The notes under the pieces are model-generated. The model did no database searches. It worked only from the letters and a program-made list of their open reading frames with translations, and was not told the DNA's origin. From NCBI GenBank assembly GCA_029449245.1, contig JANATF010000005.1:372001-436000 (forward strand): a DNA stretch of 64,000 bases. The letters are read 5' to 3'. Shown piece after piece: positions 1 through 11,988 of this stretch; the stretch's first letter is position 1, and every line of letters starts with the position of its first letter. This DNA comes from Mortierella alpina (taxonomy: Eukaryota > Mortierellomycota > Mortierellomycetes > Mortierellales > Mortierellaceae). Made by a program: the position numbers and the translations under genes.

Positions 1-2237
1 GAAGCGGATGACGGCGTGTTTGAGCGACAGGCGCGTTGCGAGACAGAGGCAGCTCCTGAAGGGAACAGCAAGGGCGGATGAGTGGATACTGTTGCTCCTA
101 CAGGTCAAAGACGATTGTGCATGGGACAGACGGAGCAAGCAAAAGGGACAAAGGGACACAGGGACGCACTACGGCCAGGAAGGGTCATATATGCAGAGCG
201 CAGTGAAGCGCGGGAACGCACACAATTTCACAGGGCTCAGGTAAACAGAGAAGCACAGTCACGCAGACCGACGTGCTGACAGGTGCTGGGGCCAAGGGCT
301 TGTTTGTAGACCCACCGCCGCCACCGCCGCCACCCCCGTCTCATCGCCATCCGCCTACGTGTACAATGGACCCCATAATGGCTGACTCCCGTATCCACCT
401 GCAACGGTGACAGGTGTGAAACAACCGGCTCTTCTCACTTCTCATCTTTTCACTCGCCTTTTATTCTTTGCCACAGGTCCCATTGATTACAGGGCAAGTC
501 CAAGTCTCAGCATTGCGGCTCTCAAAGAAGACACACTTGACCTGTAATGAAAAAACACCTGCACTGTGAGCTTCCAAGTATACTTGCATGTCTCACTCAG
601 CCGTGAACTCAGTCTTGTGGAGCGACTGTGGGGCCAAGACAGGAGAGGGTCGATCCTCACCCATCGCGTCGCGCAAACTAGGCGTTGAGAGATCTTACGA
701 CGACAGATAGCACAAAGGCGGGTCGAAACGCGGTGGAGGCATACGCACCTACAGTAGCGGCAGTATACAGATCGAGTGGTCAAAACAATGAAACCCTTGT
801 CATCGGGCCATCGGAACCAGGGACACCACAGAGTTGGGTCTTTTGGGCCAACTACGAACCTCCTTGCTGACACCCCCCACCAAAATTAAACCTACCAGCC
901 GCATTTGAATGCCGACAAGTCTGGCGGTAATATATGCATTGGGCAGCCTCCTATCTGAGGTAACAACGAACGATACTCTTAGAACAAAGGTTGCGGTCCT
1001 ACTGACCACTTGAGAAAAAAAGAGACTGCATATAGATCGTCAAGTCCAAAGGCATTAGGTCTAAGCCCTGTGCCAACAGCAATGCCAAGAGTAGAGAGAT
1101 CGGTTTGCAAATCAGGTGTAGGTACAGGCTAAACTTGTTTGTACCGTACTTTGTCTTCGTGCTACATGCTTGCATGCAGATACTTCTAGAGTTGCGGCAT
1201 GTGGCAACCAGAAAAATAGCACGCAGATCGCCTTACCGTAAAGCCCTTCGCTTGACCCTCTGTACATAGAATGGTGCCCATCGCGAGAATATGATTCAAT
1301 CTCCTTCCGCTTTTCCTAATAGGGGCAGAATCGATCCGTGTCCATTGTCCTCCGATTGTCCATCGGCAGGTCTGCGATTCATCGCCATACAGTACTCGCG
1401 AAGCAGTTCAATAGGCGACCCCGTATTCAACCGCAGCAGAGTCTACAGGGGTCTGATGAATTGCAAACCTGTTTAGCGCTCCGCCCTTACTCTCCGGGCG
1501 ATTGCGGCCATTTCGAAAATGTAAACCGGTTATTTGAGCGAAGCCATTTTCAGCTAGGAAATGAGGTTGAATGGCTTAAGGATTTTTAAGATTTTATTGC
1601 CTGTCTTGGTCTCTCCTTGCTTGAACTACCGTGCTCGAACGATATGATGCTGCGTTAATGAACGACTTGACGGATGAACGTGTACCTGAGAAGAAAAGGT
1701 ACAGTAGAGGTCAAGACATGAATGTTCATGGAGGCAAGTGTATCTGCTTGCGTGGCCAAAATGCGAAAACGTGTGCGCAGACAGTTCTCATAAACATCTC
1801 CCTGGCCGCACTGCTGTCAAACAAGTTTGGCGCGAAAATTCACAATAAACAGGATTGACACCAAGCTGAACATGAAGCTTATGTGTTCCCTGCAATCTTA
1901 TTCTAAAAAAGTGTGCTCGTGGAGAAACGTCCCTTCGATCACTCTTCTTCGTCGCTCACGCCATCCGCCTCGTCTACCCGGCGCACTCTTTATATAAAGA
2001 GGCGACTTGTGCACTTTGGGAAGAAAGGCCCTTTTTTCTTGCACCACCCCCCACTGAAACTACCATCCTCAACTCCTATACTTTTATCTCTCTCTCTCGC
2101 TCTCTCTCTCTTCACAACTGTCCTATTGCGCCTCCATCCCATACCATAGGGTCGGCTTTCCTCTCGAGCGAAGCAACTACACAAAAGCAACAACAGCGGA
2201 TCAGACAACAGCAGTTTATCTCTGAAGCACATGCACC
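1..2237. other. Intergenic region upstream of the MFS gene
   Basis: No convincing coding exon was found on either strand. The open frames here are under 130 codons, show no recognisable domain and have no splice-consistent continuation. The last 250 bases hold a TATA-like site and a CT-rich leader (about 2040-2115), which look like the promoter and 5' leader of the MFS gene. Confidence 0.6.
1991..1998 (+). promoter_or_regulatory. TATA-like box of the MFS transporter gene
   Basis: The sequence TATATAAA lies about 240 bases before the MFS start codon and is followed by a CT-rich stretch of the kind seen before several starts in this window. Its role is inferred from position and consensus only. 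Confidence 0.4.
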
Positions 2238-4256
2238 ATGGCTTCATCCGTCTCCTCACAGTCAACCCGTCAGGAGAATTTGAAGGAGAAGAATGCCACC
2301 TCGATCCACAGCCAACACTCTGCAAAAAATGAGTTGGCGACGTCTGCAGGCAAGGCAGAAGTCGATAGCGATAGCCTTGACGTTGAACGTCAGGCTGCCC
2401 CTGACACTCCAGCCATTGGGCAACGCGCTGCCATCCTTCTCTTTGTCGGGTACGCTTCCCGACCGCACTTCCCTCGGGTCAAACCCGCGCCCCCATAATC
2501 AATCTCCATCCTTTCCATTGTCCATCCTACTGCCATCCCCTGGTTTCGAGGCTCGCTTAGTGCGACGTCGCACCAAGCAACTACCACGCCCATTCCCACA
2601 GCCTGTATCTCTGTGAACGTCCAGGGCTGTATATCCTAACTCTATATTTCATCTACTTTGAATTTGTAGTCTGGCTATGGCCACGTTCCTCGCCAGTTTG
2701 GATGGCACCATCATCGCCACTGCCCTGCCCAAGATTGCCTCCGACTTTAAAGCCCAGTCTCAGATGAGTTGGGTGGCCACCGCATACTTGCTCACCTACA
2801 GTAAGTATATTCACTCAACGGCCGGATATTTCATGGAGAGTGATGTTCGTGAGTCGTCCTCTCTTTCTTACCCCAGTCTCCTCACTATTTTACCCATCCT
2901 CCTCTAGATGCATTCCAGCCTCTGTATGGTAAATTCAGTGACATCTTTGGCCGCAAGATCATGATTCTCTTTGCCAGTGTTACCTTCATGGCTGGATCCG
3001 CCGGTGCTGGAGGCGCCACCACCATGACCATGTTGATCGCCTTCCGCGCCATCCAGGGCCTCGGTGGCTCAGGACTACTCTCGATCGTCCTCATCATCAT
3101 CTCTGACATCTTCCCATTGGAGCAGCGTCCCAAATACCAGTCCATCATCTGGAGCGTCTTTGGTATCTCCTCTGTCGTAGGACCCCTTCTTGGAGGTGTC
3201 TTTGTGCAGCAAATCACTTGGCGCTGGTGCTTCTTGATCAACTTGCCTCTCGGTGTCGTCACCATCGCCTCAGTCCTCATGTTCTTGCGCCTGCCCTTTG
3301 AACGCCAAGAGCTCAAGAAGCAATTGGCGCGTATCGACTACCTGGGAACTTTCCTGATCATCATCGCCGTCATCTGCCTCTTGTTGCCCATCACTTGGGG
3401 CGGCACGACCTACGCCTGGAACTCGCCCGTGATCATTTCCTTGTTCTGTGTCGCCGCTGTCCTCATCGGCCTCTTGATGTGGGTCGAGAGCAGAGCCATT
3501 GAGGCCATCATCCCCCCAAGACTGTTCCTGAACAAGACGGTGTCGGTCCTTTTTGGTGTCAATTTTTTGACAGGCATGGCTTTCTTGGGCGTCATCTTTT
3601 ACGCTCCCATCTACTTCCAGGTCGTCCAGGGTGTCGGCGCCACTGCTTCGGGTTTGCATCTCATGCCTATGGTCTTGGGTCTGGTCATCTCCTCGATCGC
3701 CTCTGGTGCTGCCATGGCCAAGATCCGCGATTACCGCATCTTTATCTGGGTGGGTACCGTGATGGTCGCAGTTGGCGTGGGTCTCTGCGTTCTCTTGGAT
3801 GCCGAGTCAGGAATGGGTCAGCAGATCGGTTTCTTGCTTATTGTCGGTCTCGGCATCGGTCTGATTCTTCAGACCTGCATGTTGGCCGCTCAAGCTGCGG
3901 TCGAGAAGGAAGACATGGCTGTGGTCACGGCTTTGTGCGGATTCATGAACTCCATCGGTGGTGGCATTGGCATTGCCATGTGCTCGGCGCTCTTCAACAA
4001 CCACTTGACTGCCAACTTTGTCAAGCTGCCCTTGGATGCCTTGGCTGTGATCGCAGAGTTCAACATTGCAGAGTCGATTACGGCTGTTCAGGACTTGCCC
4101 GCACCTGTGAAGGTGTTGGTGGTGGAAGCCTATGTGAACACGTTCCAGTTCATCTTCAAGTGCATCACGCCCATTGCATGCTGCGCCTTCTTGCTGTCCT
4201 TGTTCATTCGCAAGCTCAGGGTTCTGGACCCTGCAGAGGTCATCATGGCCGCCTAA
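2238..4256 (+). CDS. MFS drug:H+ antiporter, DHA2 family (14 TM)
   Basis: Proposed exons are 2238-2449, 2670-2800 and 2908-4256, giving 563 residues. Both introns are GT-AG, and the frame is kept through the end of TM1 and through the loop before motif A. The N-terminal 60 residues are hydrophilic and cytosolic. TM1 carries the DHA2 signature LDGTIIATALP. The cytoplasmic loop has motif A (GKFSDIFGRK, about residues 122-131), and motif C is seen as GISSVVGPLLGG. Length and the many following hydrophobic helices match 14-TM proton-coupled exporters of drugs or secondary metabolites at the plasma or vacuolar membrane. The substrate cannot be told from sequence. No biosynthetic genes lie beside it, so a general detoxification role is more likely than cluster export. 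An AATAAA-like signal lies near 4398. Confidence 0.93.
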
Positions 4257-4670
4257 AGGAGGGAGGAAGGCCGTTTTGCATATTCATTTACAAAGTCCTG
4301 AAACTTTTTACACGCGCGCAAACCTCTACACGCGCGCAAACCTCTTTTATTTTACATCTCTTGGGCCCTCTCACCTAGCCCACATCTAATGCACTTTCGA
4401 ATAAACTGTACACTATTTCATTGCACCCTGTGGAAAAGAGTCGTAGAAGAGACTCAGCGGCTGACAGCAGTTGACAGCGGCTGACGTGACTGCATGTTTC
4501 GCACCTCCAAAAAACCAACTGGCTTTTTTTTTTCTTGACATCCCAAACTCTCATTCAACATCCCATGCATAACCGCACCTTCCGACCATTAGCCCAAACA
4601 CACCCCACTCCTCTCTAGTCACCTAAAAAAAACTGCTCCTACTATCGTCAAAAAACCTCCTCGATCAGTC
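4257..4670. other. Intergenic: 3' end of MFS gene and following spacer
   Basis: Contains an imperfect duplication of the motif ACACGCGCGCAAACCTCT at about 4309-4345, an AATAAA-type signal near 4398, and A/T runs. No gene was seen. Confidence 0.5.
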
Positions 4671-4992
4671 ATGTCAATCTTCAATAGAATCATGGACAAA
4701 ACCCTTGGCAAAAAGTCTGCTCAACATAGCGTGAACATGGAACACAACGATGGTAAGGATCAAAACCTCATACCAGGACGAAACACACCAAAAAACTTGC
4801 GTCTCACGGTGGTGTCGCCTCGCCCTTTCTTCCTTGAGCAACCTTTGTATCACTGCTTCTTTGATCCGCAAAGGTGTGGTTGCGTTGGCTGCACAGCGCA
4901 CGGGGCAACTGCGTGAATTGATTAAGGCGGGGAAACGAATTTGGAGGGAGGGAGGGGGGGAAGTGCAGCGCGCTCGGCAAGATTTTTTTTAA
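4671..4992 (+). CDS. Possible small two-exon gene, unrecognised (66 aa)
   Basis: Proposed exons are 4671-4752 and 4874-4992. The first ends at a good donor (GTAAGG); the second starts after a pyrimidine-rich stretch ending in AAAG. The join is in frame across a 121-base GT-AG intron. The product starts MSIFNRIMDKTLGKKS and its second half reads as a basic amphipathic helix with QRTGQLRELIKAGKRIW. There is no signal peptide or known domain. Length, composition and the CT-rich sequence just before the ATG are compatible with a small protein gene, but a chance frame is a real possibility. Transcript data would decide. Confidence 0.28.
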
Positions 4993-6568
4993 TTCCTGCA
5001 ACTCTTGTCAGCGTCTGCCCCGTCTCATTCTGACACTGTTGAACCCCACCCCCTTCCGTATTCTCTCATGCCTCACTGTGCCCTATCGATGACATGCTGT
5101 TGTCGCAGCTGATTGCAGCGTGCTCTGTCATATTAAGAGATGGGTAGCGACTAAAAAAAACAAGTGCAATCGGGAAACAGGGAGAACGATTGGGTCAATC
5201 CACAGCTCAACAAAGAACGAGCCATGGCAGGCGTGCAGGCGTGTGGCGAGGGAGAGAGAGATGGGCGGAATAGGTCAGTGTCTCATGCATGCATTGGCTT
5301 CTTGTAGAGACATAATACTGCGCTGAGAGTCTGCGCATGACTAAATGCGCGATCTTTCTTTAGCTCTCCTTTCACTCGGCTTTCTTGGAAAAGAGAAAAA
5401 AAAAGGCCAGGCGTTTCCTTAATGGCATGCTCATGTGTTGGTCAAAGAGCAAAATGAACAAAGAAAAAGGAAGGGACATCCTCTCATGATCATCGACGTG
5501 CTCTTATTATCCACCTGTCCCCCTTCCTTGCAACCCCTTCCTTTATCTAAAACCACATCGTGCCTCCCTCCGTTGATGCGAGCTTCGCGACCCCAAGGGT
5601 ATGTGTGTACGGCTGAATAAAAGTGGCGCTCTTCTTAGTATCCCCTTTTGCATAATGTGGGACTCCAAAAGAGATGAGGCGTGTTTAGGGTGCTTGCTTG
5701 CGGGTTAGTGGGCACGCCGGCCATGGCTAATGCAGCGTGAGAAAGGCAGTGCAAGGTTTTATGACGCGCGCGCGGACTCGATGCATAAATCGCTTTTTTT
5801 TTCTTGGGCCATCACGCGTCGCTCGCCTCGATCGCATTCCCTCATCGTTCATTTGCCTGTTCTCGGCCAATCATTCTGCAGGGCTTGGCAAGCTGGAGCT
5901 CATTTATCTCGCGCTCGAAGGCGTTCATTTCTGCATACCTCGTCCGTGTGGGAATGCAAAACAAGGCATGACGGGAGTGCATGTGCAGCACTGTGCTGCG
6001 GGGGATCATAGGGGAATAAGGAGGAGATATTGGGCTTTTATTCCATTGAATTGAATATCGCCACTTGCATTCTGCGGTGCTGCTGTCCCTCGCGTTTTTC
6101 TTGATCTGGACCTTGCTGCTTTCTGCCTGCCCATGCTCTCCCTTCCACTGGGCTTACTACACAACCCCCCTTATTTCCTCATTTCTTCTTCCTTTGATGA
6201 TCATCTATCCAGAAATGAAAATAGACCGAAGCACCCAAAAGTGCCGATAGGCGCGCTATTACTTCACTTTCATACCGTGAATGCATTTTGTCGTGCCACC
6301 CATGCTGCATGTTGTCAGAGCACTTTACCCGGGGGTGAAAAGAAATCCGTATTGTTGTGGCATTGCTTTACATCGCAGCCTCTTCGTGTCGGCACGCGGC
6401 CACATTTTGTATAAAGACCTTCACTGCTGGGTGCGTGTTACTTTGTTCTTCAACCTCGCTTTGTCACTTTGCACACTTTTTGCACACCGGCCGCACTTTT
6501 TTTTCTTTTTTTCGTTTCCCGCCAATTTGTCAATCAACGACCACAACACTTTCATTTGTCTTTACATC
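4993..6568. other. Intergenic / 5' region of the PKA gene
   Basis: About 1.6 kb with no supportable exon. It is rich in T runs and short CT tracts toward the 3' end (about 6400-6530), as expected of the promoter and leader of the downstream kinase gene. Short frames across 5700-6400 have no domain and do not splice coherently. Confidence 0.5.
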
Positions 6569-8180
6569 ATGTTGACTTTAATCAAGCAAAGCTCGAGAAA
6601 GAGGTGTGCCTCAGGTCCTCGAACATCATCTTCGTCGGTCTCCTCTGTGTCCTATTCCCCCACACTCGACACGACCTTTTCGTCACCCTCCTCAACTTCT
6701 TCGTCTTTTTCCTCCATGGTTGGAGTAGCATCTACACACGAGTCGAACGAGTCTGGGCTGCACAGCAACACGCCCATGCCTCAAAGAAACGTCAACTACA
6801 GCGGCAGCACTGACCCGGGCTTTGACCACGGTGTTTCGCATGAAGGTAAGCGCGATCCAGTCTTCCATCCGAGCCTTTCACCGCCTCTGTGGGACTACCC
6901 CTATTTTATGCGTCGTCAGTGGCCATCAGTCTGCGGGAAACACTTGCTTTGTTTTCCTCTGGCATGAATTTCGAAACATCCGTTCTCAGTGGGTGCCAGC
7001 TTCGTTATTCTTTTTTCCTTTTGATGACTTTCCCGCGTCCCGCTCACCCTTGGACTGATTCCGCCCGTTCCGTTTTGGACATGTACTTGCGGCTGGATGT
7101 GTTGTGTTGTTTTTTCAGTTGACCGTTGCTTAGTCTGTCTTTGGCAGTTGCTACCGTGCAGAATAGCAGGGCGCAGGTGTGAGGGATTGGGCTGGCTGGG
7201 AAAGAGCGTGTGTGAAAGTGCCAAGCGCACAGCGGAGCGAGCTGTTTGCTTCCCACAGCAAACCTTCTTGTTCTCAGCGATAACCTTGTCCTGCAGTGTC
7301 GCCTACCCACCACACGCGCAAACGGCTGCTATTCGTGCGTGCGTCCTGGCGGCTATTTCCAGCTGGGGTTCCTCGATCCGCATTCACATCTCTTTCTTTC
7401 TCTCGCTCACTCGACATTCATTCGCCCCACCCCTCATCCTGAACATCCTTCATCGCGCCGCCATACGCCTCTCACACGTATTGAGCCCCTTGTCAAAGAT
7501 AGCCACAAGACATCACAAATCCTAACCCTGTTGTAATCATCTCTACACCGCTTCTGTGTGTGTGTGTGTGCGTATGTGTGCGCTTCTGCGTCTGTGTCCC
7601 TTCGTTTCTTCTTTTGGCTTCTGTTCATACTCCAACCCCTACTCCCTTTCCTCCTTCTCGTCTGTTTTGTTCACTTGCTCCACTCGTCTTCTTTGGCTGT
7701 TCTTTCTCTCTTGCCTCCTCCTTTTTTACTCTCCTCTTCTCCTCGTCTCCTGTCACTCACTCTCTCTCACACACACACTCTCTCTTTCTCTCTCTTTTTC
7801 ACTCTTTCTTCCATAGCACAAGGACACTCGAACCAGTTCCCTCCTCTCGATTATAGCCAGCAGAGCAGAGCGCAAGTCACCTCCTCGGATAGACCAGCAC
7901 AGGTATCATTGCAGCAACAACAACAGGTACAACAACAACAACAACCACAGCTATTCGAGCACCCACCACCACAACAACACACGAGTGGAATGCAATCGGT
8001 TGAAATGGTTTCTGCAGAAACTTCAATGTCGGAGCGGCAGCAACTGGAACAGCACCAGCAACTGGAGCAGCACAAACAACTGCTCTTACAACAACAACAG
8101 CAACTTCAACTTCAGCAACAGCAACAACTACTTCAGCAACAACAGGCACGGCAAGTACAGGCACAGGACCCTCAGTTAGT

Positions 8181-8213
<33 letters not shown>

Positions 8214-10594
8214 AGTACATGCACAGGCGCAGGCACAGGCACAAGCACAAGCGCTGGCACAACAGCAAGCATTGCAAGCACAGCAGGCTCAGCGCTTGGC
8301 CCAATTGGCTGCCCAGCAACAACAGCAGCAAGCACAACGGGTCCCTCAGCAACCACAGCCACAGCAGCAGCAGCAACAACAGGCAACTCGGCGTAAATTT
8401 AACCTGGATGATTTCCGAATCCACCGAACACTCGGTACAGGATCCTTTGGTCGAGTTCACCTGGTCCAGTCCCGGTTCAACTCCCGGTTCTACGCGATGA
8501 AGGTCCTCAAGAAGACAGAGGTTGTCCGACTCAAGCAGGTCGAGCATACCAACAACGAAAAGATGATCCTTGAACGGGTCGAGCATCCGTTCCTGATCAA
8601 CATGTGGGGCACCTTTCAGGACGTCCGGAACCTGTACATGGTCATGGACTACGTCGTCGGAGGCGAACTGTTCACGGTGCTGAGGAAAAGTCAGGTAAAA
8701 AAAGACAGGTGTACCAAACCCCTACACCCTTTTTCTTGTACTTTTGTGTTTCTTTTTTTTTTTTATTTTTTGGCGCACGCACTGCTTTTCCTCAACCTTA
8801 TGCGTGGACGGACCGGTGGATACTGGAGAGAGAGGAGTTGCGGTGAGAGATACATGTGAGATCAGTCTTGCTTGGATCCATTTCTGCTCATGTGTGGGAG
8901 CGCGCGCGCGTTCGTGTAAATATATGTATATATGTGTGTGTGTGTTTGTGTTTTGCGTGGAGGATGTTGTAGGGTGGCGTGCATGCTATCGACTCTTGCA
9001 ACAGCAGCAGAGTAATACAAGGCAAGAAACAAACACAACAGCATCATCATTCACCATTGCCGATATCCGACAAACAACAAACAAACCACAATAACCTCTA
9101 TGGGTCGGGACAAGATGACGACGGGTGCTAGAGGGAGGGGTGGATTGGACATGGTCCGAGAGAACCAATTTGCAATATCCATGCTATTTTTTTCTTTTTC
9201 TCCAATGCTGTTCCATCTCTTCCAGCTCTCTACCTGCCGTGTGTCCGTCCGTCTCTCTCTCTCTCTCTCCCTCTATCATTGTACTGTAGTATATTGCAAT
9301 GCTCTCGTATGGGACCATCGTGACCACTGGAGCACAATCCTATTTTATTTCACGTACCAAAAAAAAAAAAAGAGCTGGTCTCGCTCTCTACAAGGTTTTG
9401 ATTCAAAAGGTCTCGATGCTTGTGCACGATGGGTATATTTTCCTCGGGTGGCGAGTTGTTGTGCTAGTTTCTTTTTGTATGATTTGTGAATACTCAACAT
9501 GCCTCGGACGTGATGGTCGACATGTTGCACGGGCACATTTTTCTTCAAAAAAGGGGTGATGATAGTGAGGATATTGTCATTTTCGAAATCTGATCAATAA
9601 CTTTGCATGCGAGATGATCGTGTTATGACGGGACCAGTCCACCAGTGGAGAGTGTCTTTGCCAGCTGTCGGTTATATTCTGAGGGCAGGGCACTGCGAAA
9701 CGAGCAAGCGTACATTACTTATGGATGCAGACCATGCAACAGCCGGATGCTATAAATGAGTGTGGGGGCAAACGCGAATGAAAAACAAGAGGCGGGTCTT
9801 TGGGGAGACGGTGTACTTCGACATTGATATTTTCCAACGCAACCACCCGAAAATTGCAATTGCATCAAATGCATGAAAAAAAATGCCTCTTGCCCATGCT
9901 CACTCTTATTCTATGATGACTATTATTATAGCGATTCCCTGAACATGTAGCAAGATTTTACACATGCGAGGTGTTGCTGGCTCTAGAATACCTCCACTCG
10001 CATGCCGTCATTTATCGGGATCTCAAGCCCGAGAATTTATTGCTGGATTCCATGGGTCACATCAAGATCACGGACTTTGGATTTGCAAAGCATGTGCCTC
10101 AGAACATGACATGGACCTTATGCGGCACACCGGATTACTTGGCACCCGAGATCATTCAATCGAAAGGATACGGGAAAGCGGTCGATTGGTGGTCGATGGG
10201 CGTGTTGATGTTTGAGATGTGTGCAGGATTCCCACCGTTCTTTGACGAGGATCACATCAAGTTGTACGGCAAGATCATGGCAGGCAAAGTACGCTATCCA
10301 CCTCATTTCCAACCGGCGCTCAAGGATCTGCTGAAGCGGTTGTTGACATCGGATCTGACGAAGCGATATGGTAATTTGAGGGGTGGCGCCACAGATATCA
10401 AGAACCATCCGTGGTTCGAGGGCGTGAATTGGGATATGGTCTATTCAAGACAGATCGAGGCACCTTACCGACCGACGATCACGGGCGAGGGCGACGCTAG
10501 TAATTTTGATGATTATCCAGAGGATGCGGAGCAGTATGGCGTCTATCCTGTGGGGGAGTTGGATGAGTTGGGGTCGTACTTTCCAGGATTTTGA
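6569..10594 (+). CDS. cAMP-dependent protein kinase catalytic subunit (PKA-C, Tpk-like), Q-rich N-terminus
   Basis: Exons are 6569-6845, 7817-8694 and 9932-10594, giving 605 residues. Residues 1-92 are Ser/Thr-rich, and about 93-286 are dominated by Gln and Gln-Ala repeats. The AGC kinase domain starts near residue 287: the glycine loop GTGSFGRV is at about 299-306, the ATP lysine in YAMK is K321, the catalytic loop YRDLKPEN has D415, and DFGFAK has D433. The activation loop [14 protein letters not shown] has its phospho-threonine at about T445, and the hydrophobic C-terminal tail ends YFPGF. The TWTLCGTP loop and the short AGC tail identify PKA rather than Sch9/Akt or PKC. It should phosphorylate Arg-rich Ser/Thr sites when cAMP releases the regulatory subunit, controlling growth, morphogenesis and storage. 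The introns are 971 and 1237 bases, far longer than most here. An alternative shorter start inside exon 2 (for example the Met near 7989) is possible. Confidence 0.93.
8170..8280 (+). repeat. GCACAG hexanucleotide repeat coding for Gln-Ala
   Basis: Near-perfect tandem hexamers (GCACAG with single-base variants) lie inside exon 2 of the PKA gene and encode alternating Gln and Ala, flanked by CAA/CAG runs. Such a tract is prone to length change by slippage in multiples of two codons. Confidence 0.85.
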
Positions 10595-11988
10595 ACCCCA
10601 CACACTAACTTACAAAAAGAACAGGAAGATGGACGTGAAGAAACTTTTGCCTCCATATAAATTATATATATCTTCATTGTGAAGTGATTGTTCCATAGTG
10701 CTGTTCGGCATTTGTCTTTCTTGTTGGATGTTGTGAGGCAATGTCGAGTTAGGACCTTAGGGGAAGGGGGATTTTTGGGCGTTTCTCAACAAGAAGTTTA
10801 TCCGATCTCGAGTTCTCAACATCAATGGCCAGTGAACATGGGTTCTCAACTGGCCACGCATCCTCCGATGGATGAGACGAGGGCAGCTGTGGGCAGGACC
10901 AGACGAATCATTGACCACACATAGTACTGGCAATGTCAATACACGCAAGTGCTAAAAACGTCTGGCATTGAAGGAACTCTAGCTGTCTCTCCAGGGAGAA
11001 AGGAAAGCATTTCGTGATGATAATGAAGGCTTGCTTCCACCGACGTACACATGTGGCTCGGACGGTTTTCAAGTGCTTGTTTTACAGAGTCAAAGATCGA
11101 ACATCAGCGTCAGTGCCTCACGCCCAGGGTATGCGGTTTCTCCTTTTGCTGAGCAGTAGAGAGGAAAAAAACGAAACGCATGATATGTTTTAAACGAGGG
11201 TCAAAGCGAAGGGCGCACAGTTCTGCTCGTGCAAAAATGTTCCAAGTCTGCATCGGCAATATTCCTCCAAGCGCTGGCGCGACGATGTGAAGACTGTGAC
11301 TCTTTGCACACATCTCGTTAGGCAGTGCATTGTTAAACTGAGGTAGAGCGAAAGAAGCTAGAGTAGAAGTGACCCAGAGTCGAATGTAGCCAAGGTCGTG
11401 CGGCGCGACAGTGACGAAAAAAACCCCCCAAAAGGAAAGACGGGACACAAGGTGTAGCATGAGAGACGAGTGCTTGTACGAACACAGGGGGTGACAAGAT
11501 TTTTCAATCACAGCAGGCGCGCGAGCGAGAGAGAGGGCGAAGACACGACGCGGGCGCTATTTTCGGTTTCAGTCCCCTTCGGGTGGCACACAGAGCACCA
11601 ACAGTGCACAGCCGTCAAGAGTGAACGCAACAAGCATAAAAAAAAAGGGACCAGCAGAGGAAAAGCGACGGTCGATAAACGCAACTAGAAAAGCAATGAT
11701 CCACGGCTCAAGAAAGCGGGCTAGACTATGACGAGCCAGCCAACAAGCAGGCATCGTCGATTATTTTTTTTGCTTCTCTCCTTTTCACCTTCCTGTTCCT
11801 CATTTGCCCAGCTCTTTCTCCTTTCTGTTCACCCTGCAACCGCGCTCTTTCTGATCGTCACTTGCAGCAGGCGTCGTCTATACCCTTTCCTACGACTCTG
11901 ATCCATCTCCCAGCCCGCTGAGCACTACCCTCTTCGTATTTTATTCCACGTTTCACTGCTGTTCCACAACAACTCACGCTCCACAACA
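10595..11988. other. Intergenic between PKA and membrane protein gene
   Basis: TATA-like AT-rich sequence just after the PKA stop (about 10655-10675) probably belongs to its 3' region. CT-rich leader sequence lies at about 11760-11890 before the next gene. A 133-codon minus-strand frame at 11110-11511 lacks an ATG start and any domain. Confidence 0.5.

Noticed and set aside
7558-7816. In-frame upstream extension of PKA exon 2 with a hydrophobic, Cys/Ser-rich start
   Set aside because: It is GT- and CT-rich intron sequence; the acceptor at 7815-7816 joins exon 1 in exact phase.
11110-11511. 133-codon minus-strand frame
   Set aside because: Starts at a non-ATG codon, has no domain or splice continuation, and lies in ordinary spacer DNA.
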